From: Diadema setosum
Lineage: Eukaryota; Echinodermata; Echinoidea; Diadematoida; Diadematidae
NCBI GenBank assembly: GCA_033980235.1
Contig: CM067067.1
Span: 16,858,739 to 16,922,738, forward strand
DNA: 64,000 nt
Direction: 5' to 3'
Shown: in pieces, positions 28,112-37,989 of the stretch
Layout: each line of letters begins with the position of its first letter
How positions within the stretch are numbered: position 1 is the first letter of the stretch
Program-made: the position numbers and the translations under genes
The notes under the pieces: generated by a model
Databases searched by the model: none
Told to the model about the DNA's origin: nothing
The model's input: the letters and a program-made list of their open reading frames with translations, nothing else

Positions 28112-31057
28112 GTTCGCACTTTGCTTAAAGGGATGCCTTCAGGTTTCCAACTTTTTTGATGATGAACTGTTTTTTTCTTTAAGATAATGAGGAATCTCTT
28201 ATGAAATATGAAAAAGCATATAATTCTGAGAGGAATTCAAAGTTTATTTGATGACAATTGGTTTTGGAATGACTGAGATATCCAAACCAAAGCGATTTTA
28301 TTAGGATCGCTTTAATTGGTTATGCTTTGCTTTTGCACGTCTCAGCCATTTCAAACCCGATTTTCATTAAAAACAAACTTTGAATTCCCTTCATAATTGT
28401 ATGCTCTTTAACATTCGATAAAGTGGTGCCTAGGTATCTCGTAGTGCTGAATCCTCATCTCAGCCAATACTGTACCATCCCTTGGGATGCCCCCCCCCCC
28501 CCCCCCTCTTCTATTTGTTTCTCCCTTGACTCTTCTGGATTCTGTCCCTGACCAATCTCCTTGCCCTGACTAAGGGATTTGTGCATCAGGCAAAAGTGGT
28601 AAAACAATCGAAGATTTCCATCTTCATCTTCTCAGGACCACTGTCAAACCCCTCCCCCACCCCCCCCCCCCCCAAAAGAAAAACAAACAAACAAACAAAC
28701 AAAAACAAAGATATCTTCCCCCTGTTGTACATTCCAGTAATGTTTTTAGCCAGGATAGGGTTAATAATTGTTAAATTGTGATGGTCCCAATGGGATCAAT
28801 GCACGACCGCTGACCGAATTACCATTTAAGAGTTGATGTCAAGGTTTAGGAGACCTTGACACGTGCACGTTGTACGAGTTGTAATGACACTCCCACGTTC
28901 AAGTTTAACTAAGGAAACAATATTACCTCCTCGAGAGTGATTTTTTCTTCCTTTGAAGATTGTCGAAAGTTTCTCCCAGCTTCTATTTTCAATTCTTCTT
29001 GACCGACAATAAACGTGAATTGTGCCAAAGTAACTGACGGCTTCACCAGCCAACTTATCAAATATATTTTATCATATTCAAATCCATTAATTTAATACAA
29101 GTATTCATTAAGAAGCTGGTATACTCGAAAAGAATGAGAGCTGTCAGACCTATTCCACTACACCATGGCTTAATTTAAGAATGGAAGCATGCACTTTGAT
29201 ATAGTTATGGGAAGAAGGAATAGTCTATGAAAAAGTAAGAACGATAGGTTTGCGAAGAGGTATTTCGTCCAAAAAAAAAAGCGTTTGATCACTTCTTACA
29301 GAATACAAACAAAATCAAATTTCTTTCAATGAGTTCTTTCTTCAGCAATGGATTGTTTATTTGGACCCATTAATCACAGAGTGGCCCTACTAAGGTCTTG
29401 CCTTCTAGGACTTCTATTTTTCTTGGATATCTCAGCCATTCGTTCTAAACCAATTTTAGTCAAATAAACTTTGAATTTCTCTTAGCATTGTATGCTCTTC
29501 TATATTTCAGAAGAGGTTCCTCATTACTCACACACAAAAAAAGGTTGTACACCTGAAGCCTCATCCCAACCAAAACTATAGATCCCTACGAGATGGGCCT
29601 AATTAATACTAACTTTAACCACTACACTGCTGAATGTCCCAAACTAGAGTTATCAGTGTCCCTCGAATCTCTCGATCGTTCGTCATCAATTCTTTTCTCT
29701 ATCGCTATATCTTTCGCCCTCTACGTGTCTTCTTCTTCTTCTTCTTCTTCTTCTTCTTCTTCTTCTTCTCCTCCTCCTCCTGTAGAAGTGCACTGCTTGC
29801 TCTTTATGTACAATAATTATTTTTTAGATCGTTATGGATGTTTTACGTATTCCTGTCTGTGTGAAGGCCTATATATGTGTGTGTATACACGCAAAAAAAA
29901 AGATATGTAAAACCTATTACGTCAATTTATCTATAATGAACGCTTACAATCACATTCAAGGAAAAATCTCGAAGCACAGATTAGAGAGTGAACTGACAAA
30001 ATTTAAGGTTACATTCCTTTTGTAAAATACGTTCAATTCCTTTTGACGTCACAATAGGACATATAGGACATCTGCAGTTTTCTGTGTTATTCCTCCCTTG
30101 CACCATGTCAATCGGAAACGGTAAACGGAAAGCTATTTCCCTTCCAAAGAATAACATTAGCTGTGCCCCGACCACCAGCAGTTACCTGGGTATGTTGTAC
30201 GGGAGACCAGTCGGTCGAATGGGAGGTGGAGGTGCATGGCCCTCATGTATAACAAAATAGGACCATTACCGACCATTACAAGTGGACCATAGCATCCTAT
30301 CCATGTCAGAGATAGAGGAAAGATTCCAGAGAGACTGGCATGGTATACTGATGACAGTCTGACTGGCTGGAGATCTTTGGGTTTGCTTAATATACAGACG
30401 AACGTATATGCAATTCTAAGTTTACACGGGCTCACAGCTGGGAGGAGAGCTGTTTTGTGTGCCCATTCCGTGGACCACCTTCATCAGCTGTGAGAATGCT
30501 CTGGTGTTTTTGTTATCTTACTAAAGTGTACTCATTTGACGATTTTGTTCGTAAGATGCTTATGCATCACGACATCATTGAGTCGTTTCAGATTTATATT
30601 GCACGGCAAGCTTTCTTCTTATTTTCCATTCATTTTAGAAACTAGAAGTATAGACTAGTTATTATTAAGAGTTAGATACGTGGTATAACATATTGTATTC
30701 AATCTATATCATAATCAACCAATCCATACGATAATTAACTCACTTTTGCAAATAAGAAAAAAAAAAACAGGCATTAATTCTTATAGTATCGAATACACTT
30801 TTGTCATAGTTTCCATACTTCAGAAACAGCTAGTTCCTAAGCATATCGTAGACGTCTATCACCATATATTCAATTATACTGATGACAATACACGCACATA
30901 GATAAAAGAAAAAATATGCGCAATTATCATCGAACTGCATTCGATGCCGTATTATATGATAACGCTATATACTAGAATTAACATTACCTTGCTGTGGAGT
31001 GACGAAAACGACTAAACACGTCAAGAAGACCAGATGAAGCACTAGACTGTCGGCCAT
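5436..31057 (-). CDS. Secreted modular protein: signal peptide, four copies of an unassigned 4-Cys module, one Kazal domain (nine exons, 3' end not found)
   Basis: The spliced model is 30988-31057, 11253-11581, 10046-10190, 9360-9515, 8659-8858, 7918-8140, 6828-7259, 6097-6359 and 5436-5643, read on the minus strand. It gives 675 residues plus one base with no frame conflict. Order: signal peptide (1-23), module 1, Kazal domain, modules 2, 3 and 4. Each module has a beta-rich first half ending in a motif like GxxLWRxGLFGS, then a linker of 36-37 residues, then GCxxxxYxCxEFxxGDxPxPxF and a final CxxxxC. Four cysteines per module suggest two disulphides. Module boundaries are all phase-1 introns. 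I do not recognise the module family. Secretion and an extracellular role are inferred from the signal peptide, the cysteines and the Kazal domain. The last visible exon ends in a proline-rich linker at phase 1, so at least one more exon must exist, either unrecognised in 1-5435 or outside the window. Confidence 0.8.
6097..6359 (-). CDS. Exon 8 of the modular Kazal protein: first part of module 4, probable GC splice donor
   Basis: Acceptor CCAATCAG|AG, phase 1. It encodes GEGLWRLGLFTSANSDGSGT and YREQIL...SPQ. No usable GT donor exists in the needed phase. CAG|GCACGA at 6096/6097 fits phase 0 and gives a 37-residue linker, exactly as in modules 1 and 3. If the exon is read through instead, it runs into a stop 13 codons later, at 6055. 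Confidence 0.7.
6828..7259 (-). CDS. Exon 7 of the modular Kazal protein: complete module 3 in one exon
   Basis: Acceptor CTGTTGCCAG|CC follows a long pyrimidine-rich stretch. The donor is CCAG|GTACAG; ACAG|GTCTAA six bases on is a weaker option in the same frame. Phase 1-1, 432 bp. The whole module lies in one exon with no internal intron: GRDLWRVGLFGSPSADGS, a 37-residue linker, SALGCSVYKHLCLEIAKGD and MCQRVTC. It is the clearest single view of the module. Confidence 0.85.
7918..8140 (-). CDS. Exon 6 of the modular Kazal protein: linker and cysteine half of module 2
   Basis: Acceptor CACTCCTAG|ATC and donor CACTAG|GTAAGC. Phase 0 to 1, 74 codons and one base. It encodes the linker and then ALGCNEFGYMCVEFTRGENP and SCRVAPC. 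Linker length from the YIPQ tyrosine to GC is 36 residues, against 37 in modules 1, 3 and 4, which supports the splice choice. Confidence 0.83.
8176..8396 (+). mobile_element. tRNA-derived SINE in intron 5 of the modular Kazal gene
   Basis: The head has an A-box-like TAGCATAGTGGATAAGAC and a B box GAGTTCGAATCCCG spaced as in a tRNA. A non-tRNA body follows (GGGTACGTTAATG, GGGGTCCTCTGGTAGAG) and then a (ATT/GTT)n tail. Box plus body plus simple tail is SINE structure. The cloverleaf is too poor for a working tRNA gene. Confidence 0.7.
8659..8858 (-). CDS. Exon 5 of the modular Kazal protein: first part of module 2
   Basis: Acceptor TTTGTTTTAG|GA and donor CCCCAA|GTAAGT, both strong. Phase 1 to 0. 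It carries GGNLWRMGVFGSTNVNGTGP and ends YIPQ. The module is split here right after YIPQ, about 30 residues earlier than in module 1. NETS is a possible N-glycosylation site. Confidence 0.83.
9360..9515 (-). CDS. Exon 4 of the modular Kazal protein: Kazal serine-protease-inhibitor-like domain
   Basis: A symmetrical phase 1-1 exon encoding one Kazal domain with six cysteines spaced C-x3-C-x7-C-x10-C-x7-C-x12-C and the signature CGTDGITYASSC. The short C1-C2 gap and long C4-C5 gap resemble follistatin/agrin Kazal domains rather than ovomucoid. The residue at the usual P1 position, second after C2, is glutamate. That would be unusual for a trypsin or elastase inhibitor and may mean a structural role. 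The donor is ACAG|GTAAAC. An alternative acceptor at 9579 (TTTCGTAG|GA, better pyrimidine tract, same frame) would extend the exon to 9578 and add about 21 residues. Confidence 0.8.
10046..10190 (-). CDS. Exon 3 of the modular Kazal protein: cysteine half of module 1
   Basis: The acceptor TTATTTCAG|GTAGGATGC has a good pyrimidine tract; the donor is ACCG|GTACGT. Phase 0 to 1, 48 codons and one base. It encodes VGCSDFNYFCVEFSQGDNPRPQF and CTQIPC, the same cysteine pattern as the other three modules. Confidence 0.85.
11156..11236. repeat. (GTT)n(GGT)n tract next to the exon 2 donor
   Basis: An imperfect trinucleotide tract that starts 17 bp past the donor of exon 2 of the modular Kazal gene. 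A similar (GTT)n(GGT)n tract is at 37936-37989. Confidence 0.9.
11253..11581 (-). CDS. Exon 2 of the modular Kazal protein: first part of module 1
   Basis: The acceptor is AATACAG|AA and the donor is GAATGAG|GTATGC. The exon runs from phase 1 to phase 0 and encodes 109 whole codons plus the split codon. It carries the module signature GRGLWKIGLFRS followed by a DGFGDR turn, and ends YDLNE just before the VGC that opens the next exon. A (GTT)n(GGT)n run starts 17 bp beyond the donor and inflates the naive ORF with proline and threonine; it is intronic. Confidence 0.8.
13981..14040. repeat. (TGTC)n imperfect microsatellite
   Basis: TGTC/TGCC units over about 60 bp next to a C-run. Predicted Cys/Val/Ser-rich ORFs here are artefacts. 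Confidence 0.9.
14067..14257 (-). pseudogene. GC-rich coding-like remnant with a Cys pair, possibly from a transposon
   Basis: A GC-rich island in AT-rich intron sequence is open in two minus frames. One runs about 60 codons from just after a stop to TGA at 14067 and reads CTFCGLTRCG, then LQRVTIEHMLRKRIVV. The CxxC...C start and basic C-terminus look like the end of a zinc-ribbon-bearing protein. No splice acceptor or start codon is in place, so I treat it as a fragment. Confidence 0.25.
18225..18476. mobile_element. Near-perfect 250-bp foldback (MITE-like) element
   Basis: The two halves are reverse complements over almost their full length: GGGCCGAATACACGAAGG at the left end mirrors CCTTCGTGAATTCGGGCC at the right. 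ACCATGTTTTAAACCATGG and its inverse lie further in. A short loop lies near 18335-18350. There is no coding capacity. A clear target-site duplication was not found. Confidence 0.8.
20026..20074. repeat. (GT)n microsatellite
   Basis: An almost pure GT run with one GC interruption. Confidence 0.95.
22760..23082. other. GC-rich patch with a 103-codon plus-strand ORF in intron 1
   Basis: Composition differs sharply from the surrounding AT-rich intron. A plus-strand ORF (22771-23082) reads RIPLSPRWWRELAVDPGARV near its end and stops at TGA. I recognise no domain. A relic of a retroelement, an antisense exon or a CpG-rich regulatory patch are all possible. Confidence 0.2.
25036..25074. mobile_element. 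Ultra-short palindromic insertion (25 bp) with 7-bp direct repeats, CAGGGAGG family
   Basis: The palindrome at 25043-25067 has arms CAGGGAGGTG and CACCTCCCTG around a 5-base loop. It is flanked by GTCAAAG at 25036-25042 and again at 25068-25074. The direct repeats are perfect, as expected for a target-site duplication. Confidence 0.75.
26765..26985 (+). repeat. Direct duplication of about 115 bp in intron 1
   Basis: TTAAGAACCACTGAAACTAT, GTAAAGAGCATTATTACC and CCATTTATGAAAAC in the first unit recur with small changes from 26880. Confidence 0.75.
27142..27183. mobile_element. Ultra-short palindromic insertion (28 bp) with 7-bp direct repeats, CATGG family
   Basis: The palindrome at 27149-27176 has arms CATGGACCCTA and TAGGGTCCATG. 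It is flanked by ATAAAAC at 27142-27148 and 27177-27183. Confidence 0.75.
27278..27313. mobile_element. Ultra-short palindromic insertion (22 bp) with 7-bp direct repeats, CAGGGAGG family
   Basis: The element at 27285-27306 begins CAGGGAGGT and ends TTTCCCTG, so one arm has decayed. It is flanked by GTTCTAC at 27278-27284 and 27307-27313. It lies only 109 bp from the element at 27149. Confidence 0.68.
28125..28483. mobile_element. Foldback MITE, family copy 1 (complete)
   Basis: Two arms of about 150 bp are imperfect reverse complements. The left arm contains GAGGAATCTCTTATGAAATA and AATTCAAAGTTTATTTGATG; the right arm contains the inverse (AACTTTGAATTCCC, TGTATGCTCTTTAACATTC). The ends read AAAGGGATG and CATCCCTT. 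A related complete copy is at 39558 and half copies are at 29400 and 45337. Confidence 0.7.
29400..29590. mobile_element. Foldback MITE, family copy 2 (right arm only)
   Basis: Contains GGATATCTCAGCCATTC, AATAAACTTTGAATTTCTCTT and TGTATGCTCTTC in the same order as the right arm of the copy at 28125. The left arm is absent. Confidence 0.6.
29728..29783. repeat. (CTT)n(CTC)n microsatellite
   Basis: About 14 CTT units followed by CTC units; it codes for poly-Ser or poly-Phe in frame artefacts. Confidence 0.95.
30300..30492 (+). pseudogene. Possible degenerate retroelement RNase H fragment
   Basis: An open stretch of about 60 codons ends in TGA at 30490. It reads ERLAWYTDDSLTGW and NIQTNVYAILSL. 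These resemble the YTDGS and FQAEVYAI motifs of RNase H domains in non-LTR retrotransposons. A stop interrupts the frame upstream and there is no intact reverse transcriptase. The resemblance is short, so the call is tentative. Confidence 0.3.
30988..31057 (-). CDS. Exon 1 of the modular Kazal protein: signal peptide
   Basis: ATG at 31057 opens 23 codons and one base. They encode an uncharged, leucine/valine/phenylalanine-rich core (LVLHLVFLTCLVVFV) ending in TPQQ, a textbook signal peptide. The donor is AAG|GTAATG at 30987/30988, phase 1. The next recognised exon, at 11581, starts in the matching phase, so the junction codon reads Glu. A TATA box lies about 240 bp upstream, which supports this as the true first coding exon. 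The link across 19.4 kb is inferred from phase, strand and domain logic, not from a transcript. Confidence 0.72.
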
Positions 31058-31295
31058 CTTTGTAGTTTTATCCCTTGACGACGAAAAAAGGAGAAAACTG
31101 GTGACGACACACCAATTAATTGTGCGAGCAAGACGAAAGATGTGCTGCGATCCTTATTCTGTCTGCGGGTCGCAGCTACCGAGAAACAAAGATGAATCCT
31201 CGTCTCTCGTTCTCCAGTCTCCTGACGCTCTCACTGGACGCTCTGCTCGTGAATGCGACAGGCGCGCGAAGAACACGATCCCAGCGATTCCAGTC

Positions 31296-31303
31296 TTTTT
31301 ATA
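31296..31303 (-). promoter_or_regulatory. TATA box of the modular Kazal gene
   Basis: The minus strand reads TATAAAAA in a GC-richer setting, about 240 bp upstream of the ATG at 31057. Typical TATA spacing puts transcription start near 31265-31275 and gives a 5' UTR of about 210 nt. A TATA promoter usually goes with tissue-restricted or inducible expression. The start site itself is inferred. Confidence 0.5.
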
Positions 31304-31980
31304 GCCGATTGTCCAACCGACGGAAGTGGCGTGTGATGGTTGGTACCAGGGCGCGATTAATACGCTGCCTGGACGTGCTTCAACCAACTTGTTCACTTTA
31401 ATATTCCGAGAAAGATGCCATCAACTTGATCGTAGAGAGTTGAATAACCCCATCAGTCTCACTCGAGAGATACAATCAATTTATGAAGGCAGTTATCACT
31501 TCTATTTCGAACGTAAGATGAAATACAAGTGTGTGTTGTTGGTTTTTTTTTTTTATAGATAAATCATTCTGTTTAAATGATACATTTTCATGACAGATGA
31601 TTACGCACTTGCTATGTGTGTGCAGAATGCAAGTTATTAGGGATACTGATAACAGTGACAATGTGAACTGGTTATGACAATAGTCCTTATAATGATCATG
31701 ATAATGCTGCCTATTTCTATAGTCCGACATTACCTGGTTTAAAAAGACGTTTGGTTGTCTATCATCCAAGAATAACATGCTCCCACACAGACATGTTGAT
31801 TTGCTGTTATGTGATTTTATTCCTGTATGATTTTTCCAGTTAGAATATCAATAAATTGCAATACAAAGTATGATAAGAATGTTGCATTCTGTAATCAAGG
31901 GGAGGAAAGCAATTCTGGAGACCACCTTAAAATAAGCAAATGTTATTATGGATGCTGTCAAAATAATTAATATACGTATA

Positions 31981-32159
<179 letters not shown>

Positions 32160-35100
32160 GAGTTTTATTGCAAAACGAGCTAACTCCATTCTAGTTAAGT
32201 TGAGATATTTGTGATTAAAGCTGCAAAAAAAAAAATGATAGGAGAATACAGGATAACTTCTAGAATATTCCTTCTTATCTGTCACAGGAGACGTATTACT
32301 GAAAAGGTTTAATTTTGGTCTGTCTGATGATGGACTTACTTTGAAAGGTATAAAAATGGCGCTTAGCTCATTTTGCCATAAAACTCGGAAAATTTTTCGG
32401 AATAATAAATATTCCACACCATTTGAATGTCATGGTAGCCCAAGATGCTTTATAATCAAACTGATTATAGACATCTCGAATTCTGCGCTCTTACTATTTT
32501 GGGATCTTTCCTAACTGCGTTTAAGTAGCTTTGTACAAACATATATATCTTGTGATTTGCTAGTCCGAGATTCATTCTTTGCACGTCTTTTTCCTTGTTT
32601 TTATGATTAGTCATGATTAGTCGGAATTTTACAGAACTGGAAGAAGGTCTTTACATTTCCAATTATAAATATAAAACAAAATGAAAGCAAAGTTTGTACA
32701 TGGAAAAGGAACACGCGTCATTCAGGAAGGTGTAAGCCGCAACGCTCTGAGGTCTATTCCATGTCGCCGTGGCATTGGCTGTTTCTTTCTCCTATTCATG
32801 CGCCGTCCATCTTCCATTTCGACTTGTCTCTCATCTTCTTGCCTCCTTTTCCTTTCTTTTCTTATTCCTCTTTTTTGTCCTTTTCCTTCTTCCATCCGCT
32901 TGTCTCCCAACCTCACCAACCCTCCGGTTCATGTCAGGAGCCATCGTGCAATTGAAGTGACAGAATTTGTTGGCAAGGACTACAGGACGGTAATTACCTG
33001 GATCCCGACAAGACAAGTCACCCGGACCGGCTTGGCATAGATGGCGCGGATTCCAAAGGACTCCGCGCGCTCGTCCAACAAGACAAGAATGTTTTACAGA
33101 CCTCACGTCAAGTTCAACCATGGCATCCGACGTTATGTCATCTTAAAGTCATGTCATAAATACAACCACAACCGCCCCCCCCCCCCACACACACGTTCAT
33201 TTTGCTACGGCGTTTTCCACATCTGCGTCTGCTTCTGCTACTTCCTTCATCTTTTATTCCAAGCAAAATGAAGACTTAATGACATGTTACCATCCCGGGT
33301 TGCTATCGAAGTAATCCTATTCTCATTTGTATCTCTCGTCATTTTGTTATATAGTTTGTGAACATTGTTATATTTTTCACACAGTTCGATCAATAATCTG
33401 ACTAGTCTGGAGGTCTGCTTATTTTTTGAGGGAGTGATTTGTTGTCGTTTTGTTTATTTGTCGTCTGTGGTTATTCCTTTTTGGTGAACACTTGTCGTTG
33501 AATATGGTGTCTGTCCCTAAGATTTCATTCTTTTGTTACTTCTAACTATTAGAAGATATTTTTTTTTATGTCTGCACCCATTCATAGTGGTAGGAAGTTT
33601 TACGGAAATTTGAAATTTAAAAATGATGGTAAATGAAAATTAAGATAGTATGTAAGAAATTTTACGACCAAATAAGATCCTCCGCTTTTTGTGATTTGTT
33701 CAGCCGACGTTTCAGAGTGTATTTGATAAACATAATGTGTATTTTTCAACTAGAATCTTTATAATAAAATGTAAGCTTTTTAAGTGCTAAGATTTTATGA
33801 GCCAAACCGAATTAGCATGATGAAATCATTCACATGCAGTCTCGGTTTAATCGGGGTTTTTGTCATTGTCAGAGAAAACAAGATATGATGTTATTTGTAT
33901 AAATTATGATATTTAGCATTATGGTAAGCACTTTGTGAAGAGTGTACTAGTGTTGACTTTTTTTTTCTGCCATTCCAAACTGACTTCAACGGAAAGTAAA
34001 TTCAAGATCTCACACGTGGGCCTGACGGTACGATTGATTAAAAGAATGCATACCATTGCTTAATTTTCCTGACTTGTTTTGATAAATCATAGATCAGACT
34101 TACTCAAGCTAGTTATTCAATAAGGTAGATCTAAACGAGGGAAAGTCAAAGTGTGACTTTTGTTTATGATGTTTTCAGAAAGTGTTTGAAAGTTTGATGA
34201 CTTATTCAAAATGTTTCCGACATTTTCAGATGAATACCAACTGAATATAATGTAAACTGACAAATTGGCAATAAAAGGAATTCCAGGAATTCTTCTTATG
34301 AAAACCAAGGTGCATGATTTCTTCTTCTTCTTTTTTTTTTTTGCGCACTCAATAAGTGTCTACCGCAATACGAAATGTTTTCACTGACATTAGCGCACGT
34401 CGCTCTTGACCTACAAGTCATTCCTCAGACAGTTGGAAGATTAAAGGGGACTGTCACGAATTAACATAGCTTATTTTCGCGGGATTTTCCCATCCTTTTT
34501 AAATCTACAGAAATATCACAGGTTTGGAAAAGAGACCGATCACATTTTATTGATCAAAAAAAAAAAAAAATATCTGACTATATATACACGTACTTGTTAA
34601 TCTTTGCCGAATTTGCCATCGTCCAATAGAGAAAATCAAGTAAAGCATTCCTGGTATGATACTGCATTTTACATTCGATGACATAATGAATGACATGCAC
34701 ATCACTTCATTTCAAACTGGTTGGTTCCTTTGATCTCTCTATATCTACTTTTCTGTTTTCTAGTTGTTGTTTTTTTTGTCAATCTTGTTATCTACCTATT
34801 CATCTTTATACACATTTATCTCCCCCTCTAGTTTTGATAGAGGGAAAACATGAAATGACAGTTCAGTTGTCTCTGTCTTCTCTTGCTTGTAAAATTAGCC
34901 ATATTTATGTAAATCGCTCCGAGCCGAGTAAATCCTATCCGATATTTTCATATCTATCTATCTATATGCAAGATAATATCACAAATTTTCTCAATAAAGG
35001 AGATGGTCTGAGAGGGACGTGTATGAGAATATTCTTTCTGCCACCCAGGCAAATGACCTAGATAACGCCACAAGAATGATAGCATTGAATGAAAAATAAA

Positions 35101-37134
35101 ACACACACAAAAAAAAGACCGACAAACAAATAAAAACCAAAAAGAAAAAAAGATCCGTCAACAGGTTCTGGTCCGTAGGAGGTCGAAACGGGCCAGGTTA
35201 AAGTGCTGAGAAGTTGATGATATCGTCAATATTGTTCGCCATCGGCGAGAAAAAGATGATAAATCGATGATTAAACCCAAGGTGACTTAATAATAGTTGG
35301 TCCGATGGGGCTGAAGCTGTTTGAGTGTCCTTAAAATTTTACCCTGCTGGCTGGCTCAAAGCCAGGGGCCTAAAGAAAGGCAGATAAAGTTAACTGTAAA
35401 CTGACCGTTTTCATTTCCGTCGAATAACAAAAAGAGTATACATGTAATATTCATCTGGTTTCTTTGTGTGTGTTTTTCAAGTGTAGTGCAATTTTGATAT
35501 AGAGTTGAAATATAGGACCTACATAGTAGCAGAAAAACAAAGACCCTTCAATACAAGTTGTAAAAGATTGATCGTTTCCTTTATTCGTTTCGTTTATTTC
35601 ATCTCCAACAAATACAATTATAAAATTTGTTTGAATACACACAATGACGTGACAATGTAATAAAAAGCAAACAAACAAACAAACTGTGAACTATGATAAA
35701 ATGCCGTGAGTTGTTAGAAATGGAGATGGAAAATATTAATTGATATATAGCACTTAAAATCAACGGGTTCGAGTTTTAAAAAAAAGCGATATACTTTTGT
35801 ATTCGTCGTATGCAACTTACTTATATCGTCACATCACAAAAAACAACACGTGGCATTCACCCAAACACAAAAGAATCATGACAATGTTTTAACTGTGAGC
35901 CCCTTCCCTTTAAACCACCATCGCCTACTGACAATATCTAAAGCATTTACGATCAAGTTGACCGTCGATGGTCAATCCAAGGATACAAATTGTTCTTTCT
36001 ATGTAATTTCAAAAGAAACAGGGATTTTAGTGAAGTTTTCTGTACATGTCGATGGGAGATCGCTGTGGTATGAATATCACAAATTTTGTGTTGATAATAA
36101 AAATAATGATTAAGAAAATAATACCTGTAATAGTAATGATAAGAACTGCTTCTTAGTAAGCGATTTTAAAGAAACCTGATCACAGCGCTGTTACAACATA
36201 GACCTACGATATTACGGCATACATACATTAATACAACTTAATTGCTATTCGAGTTAAGTTTTGAGTTTCCTTTTAAATGTTTTTTCCATGACACATGTAG
36301 ACGGAGCTGTTGTGGTAAAGTGTGTAAGATAAAAGATAAAGCATATGAGAATGTGCGTTCGACTGCCTTAAAAATTTGAAATTCCCGTATCTCTCTCATG
36401 CTTGAGCCCGAATCTTTTGAAATTTTGAGCACTTGTTTCGGGTTGTGTGTTTATTTTTTTAATTCATTTATAGAGAGCACTTGAGTTGTCAGAAATTGTA
36501 ATTAAAGAATCCTCATTTTCACTTCTAATAAGTTCTCTGAATTTCTTTTCAACGTTCGTGGTTTAAAAGGGTGAAAATGTAATGTGTGACAAGAATAAGA
36601 TTACACACGCAGCACAATTGTGTTTACCTATAGCTCATGGGTAGATCACCTTGTTTGCCTACTGTGCTTGATCAAGGGAGACGTACAGGGTATTTAAAAT
36701 GCAACTATTGTTGGAACTTTTGTTTGCGAGTTGTTGATGCTGTTGTCCCTCCAACCATGGGCCTACACATGCTCCAACTATTAAGTGGATTCGAGTAGAT
36801 AAAGACAAGAAAAAAAAAAAGGAAACAAGCTTTAACCCCTAGAGGCAGTAGGGCAGCACAATCTTTAAAACAATTGTGGTCAATGCTACGACTATAAACA
36901 AGTCAAACAATCTTTTCACGATGCCCTCTATTAAATGCAGCACTTCTTCGATGTAAAGGGTCCTTTGTGTACTGATATCGACTAGTTCCAAGAAGTATTT
37001 CAACTCAGGCTCCAAAGGGACGAAATGTATTGTCCAGATTCTAAAACCTTGGGATGTAAATGAAATTATATTTGTTCTTTAATCTCACAAAACGTTTGGA
37101 ATGCCGAGAAAAACAAAACTAAATTTATAATTTA

Positions 37135-37380
37135 TTCCTCGGACATCTGAACCACAAATCTGGCAAAGCCCGAACCTTTTTCAAGTTTCAGAACTCTAAA
37201 TGGCGACGTGTTACACCACCAGCTTCGGAACGACACAAACAAGGCCTCTCGCCTCCCTTGTGGCCCGAACCAGTTTGACCCAATGTTGTTCCGTAAGCAG
37301 CGAACTACCACTACGGTGATATCCTCGGGGGTGAAAGCTCTCCTAATGGGATACAAATTGAATTTGAACTGGCCTTATGA
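37135..37380 (-). CDS. Unassigned coding-like ORF or exon
   Basis: About 80 open codons end in TAA at 37135, on a strand whose flanks are strongly AT-rich. A long pyrimidine tract (TTTTTTTTCTTTTCTTTCCG) then TTTAG or ATAAG precedes the open frame, like a splice acceptor. Composition is balanced and coding-like (RRAFTPEDITVVVVRC, LEKGSGFARFVVQM). There is no ATG at its start and no family match that I recognise. It could be a terminal exon, a transposon remnant or chance. Confidence 0.25.
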
Positions 37381-37935
37381 CTAAACGGAAAGAAAAGAAA
37401 AAAAATGAAGAGGGGGGGGGGAGAATATTGCAGTCCTCAGCCAGAAATCGGCGGAAGTGAGAGCCTTCATCTCCTAGCACATGGTGGCAATCAAGACGAA
37501 TCCGTCGTCACCATTCCACCACTGTCTTCATTCTATACCAAGGCGAGGTCTTGACATCGACCGAGATGTACAGCCTCCTTCTTCGCGAAGACTCTCTTTT
37601 GGAGAATTCCAAGACAGTCTTGTTTTTAAAGAGAAAAGTAACAGTTTAGTCAGGCCCCCTTTTCTCCCCCTCACCCCCCCCCCCCCCATTTACTATAAAA
37701 AAATCGTACTTCGACATATACATATCGCCCATTTGGTGGAAACGATTAAATTGTTTTACAAAATCGCATGTATTTCTGTAAAAGCTTACGTGACGAACTG
37801 CACAAAATAAAACCTCTTTCTCTAATGTTGCCTAACAATGTTATATATACAGTAGGGCCTACTATTGTACAAACAGTCAATAATAACAATACTGCATAGA
37901 CCTATATACCTATATACACACATAATCATAGAGGG

Positions 37936-37939
37936 GTTG

Positions 37940-37971
<32 letters not shown>

Positions 37972-37989
37972 GGTGGTGGTGGTGGTGGT
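37936..37989. repeat. (GTT)n(GGT)n microsatellite
   Basis: Pure GTT units change to pure GGT units midway. Confidence 0.95.

Larger units (their letters stand above)
11582..30987 (-). other. 19.4-kb first intron of the modular Kazal gene
   Basis: Donor GTAATG at 30987 and acceptor AATACAG at 11582. No module exon was seen inside, though exons of other kinds cannot be excluded. It holds simple repeats, a 250-bp foldback element (18225-18476), a foldback MITE pair (28125 and 29400), three tiny palindromic insertions (25043, 27149, 27285) and two GC-rich patches (14067-14257 and 22760-23080). Confidence 0.55.

Noticed and set aside
28838..28860. Palindrome GTCAAGGT...ACCTTGAC in intron 1
   Set aside because: Similar in size to the tiny insertions, but the flanks show no 7-bp direct repeat and the arms belong to neither family.
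32681..33040. Plus-strand ORF of 119 codons upstream of the modular Kazal gene
   Set aside because: Low-complexity Ser/Phe/Leu stretch from CT-rich sequence; no domain and no supporting splice or promoter signals.
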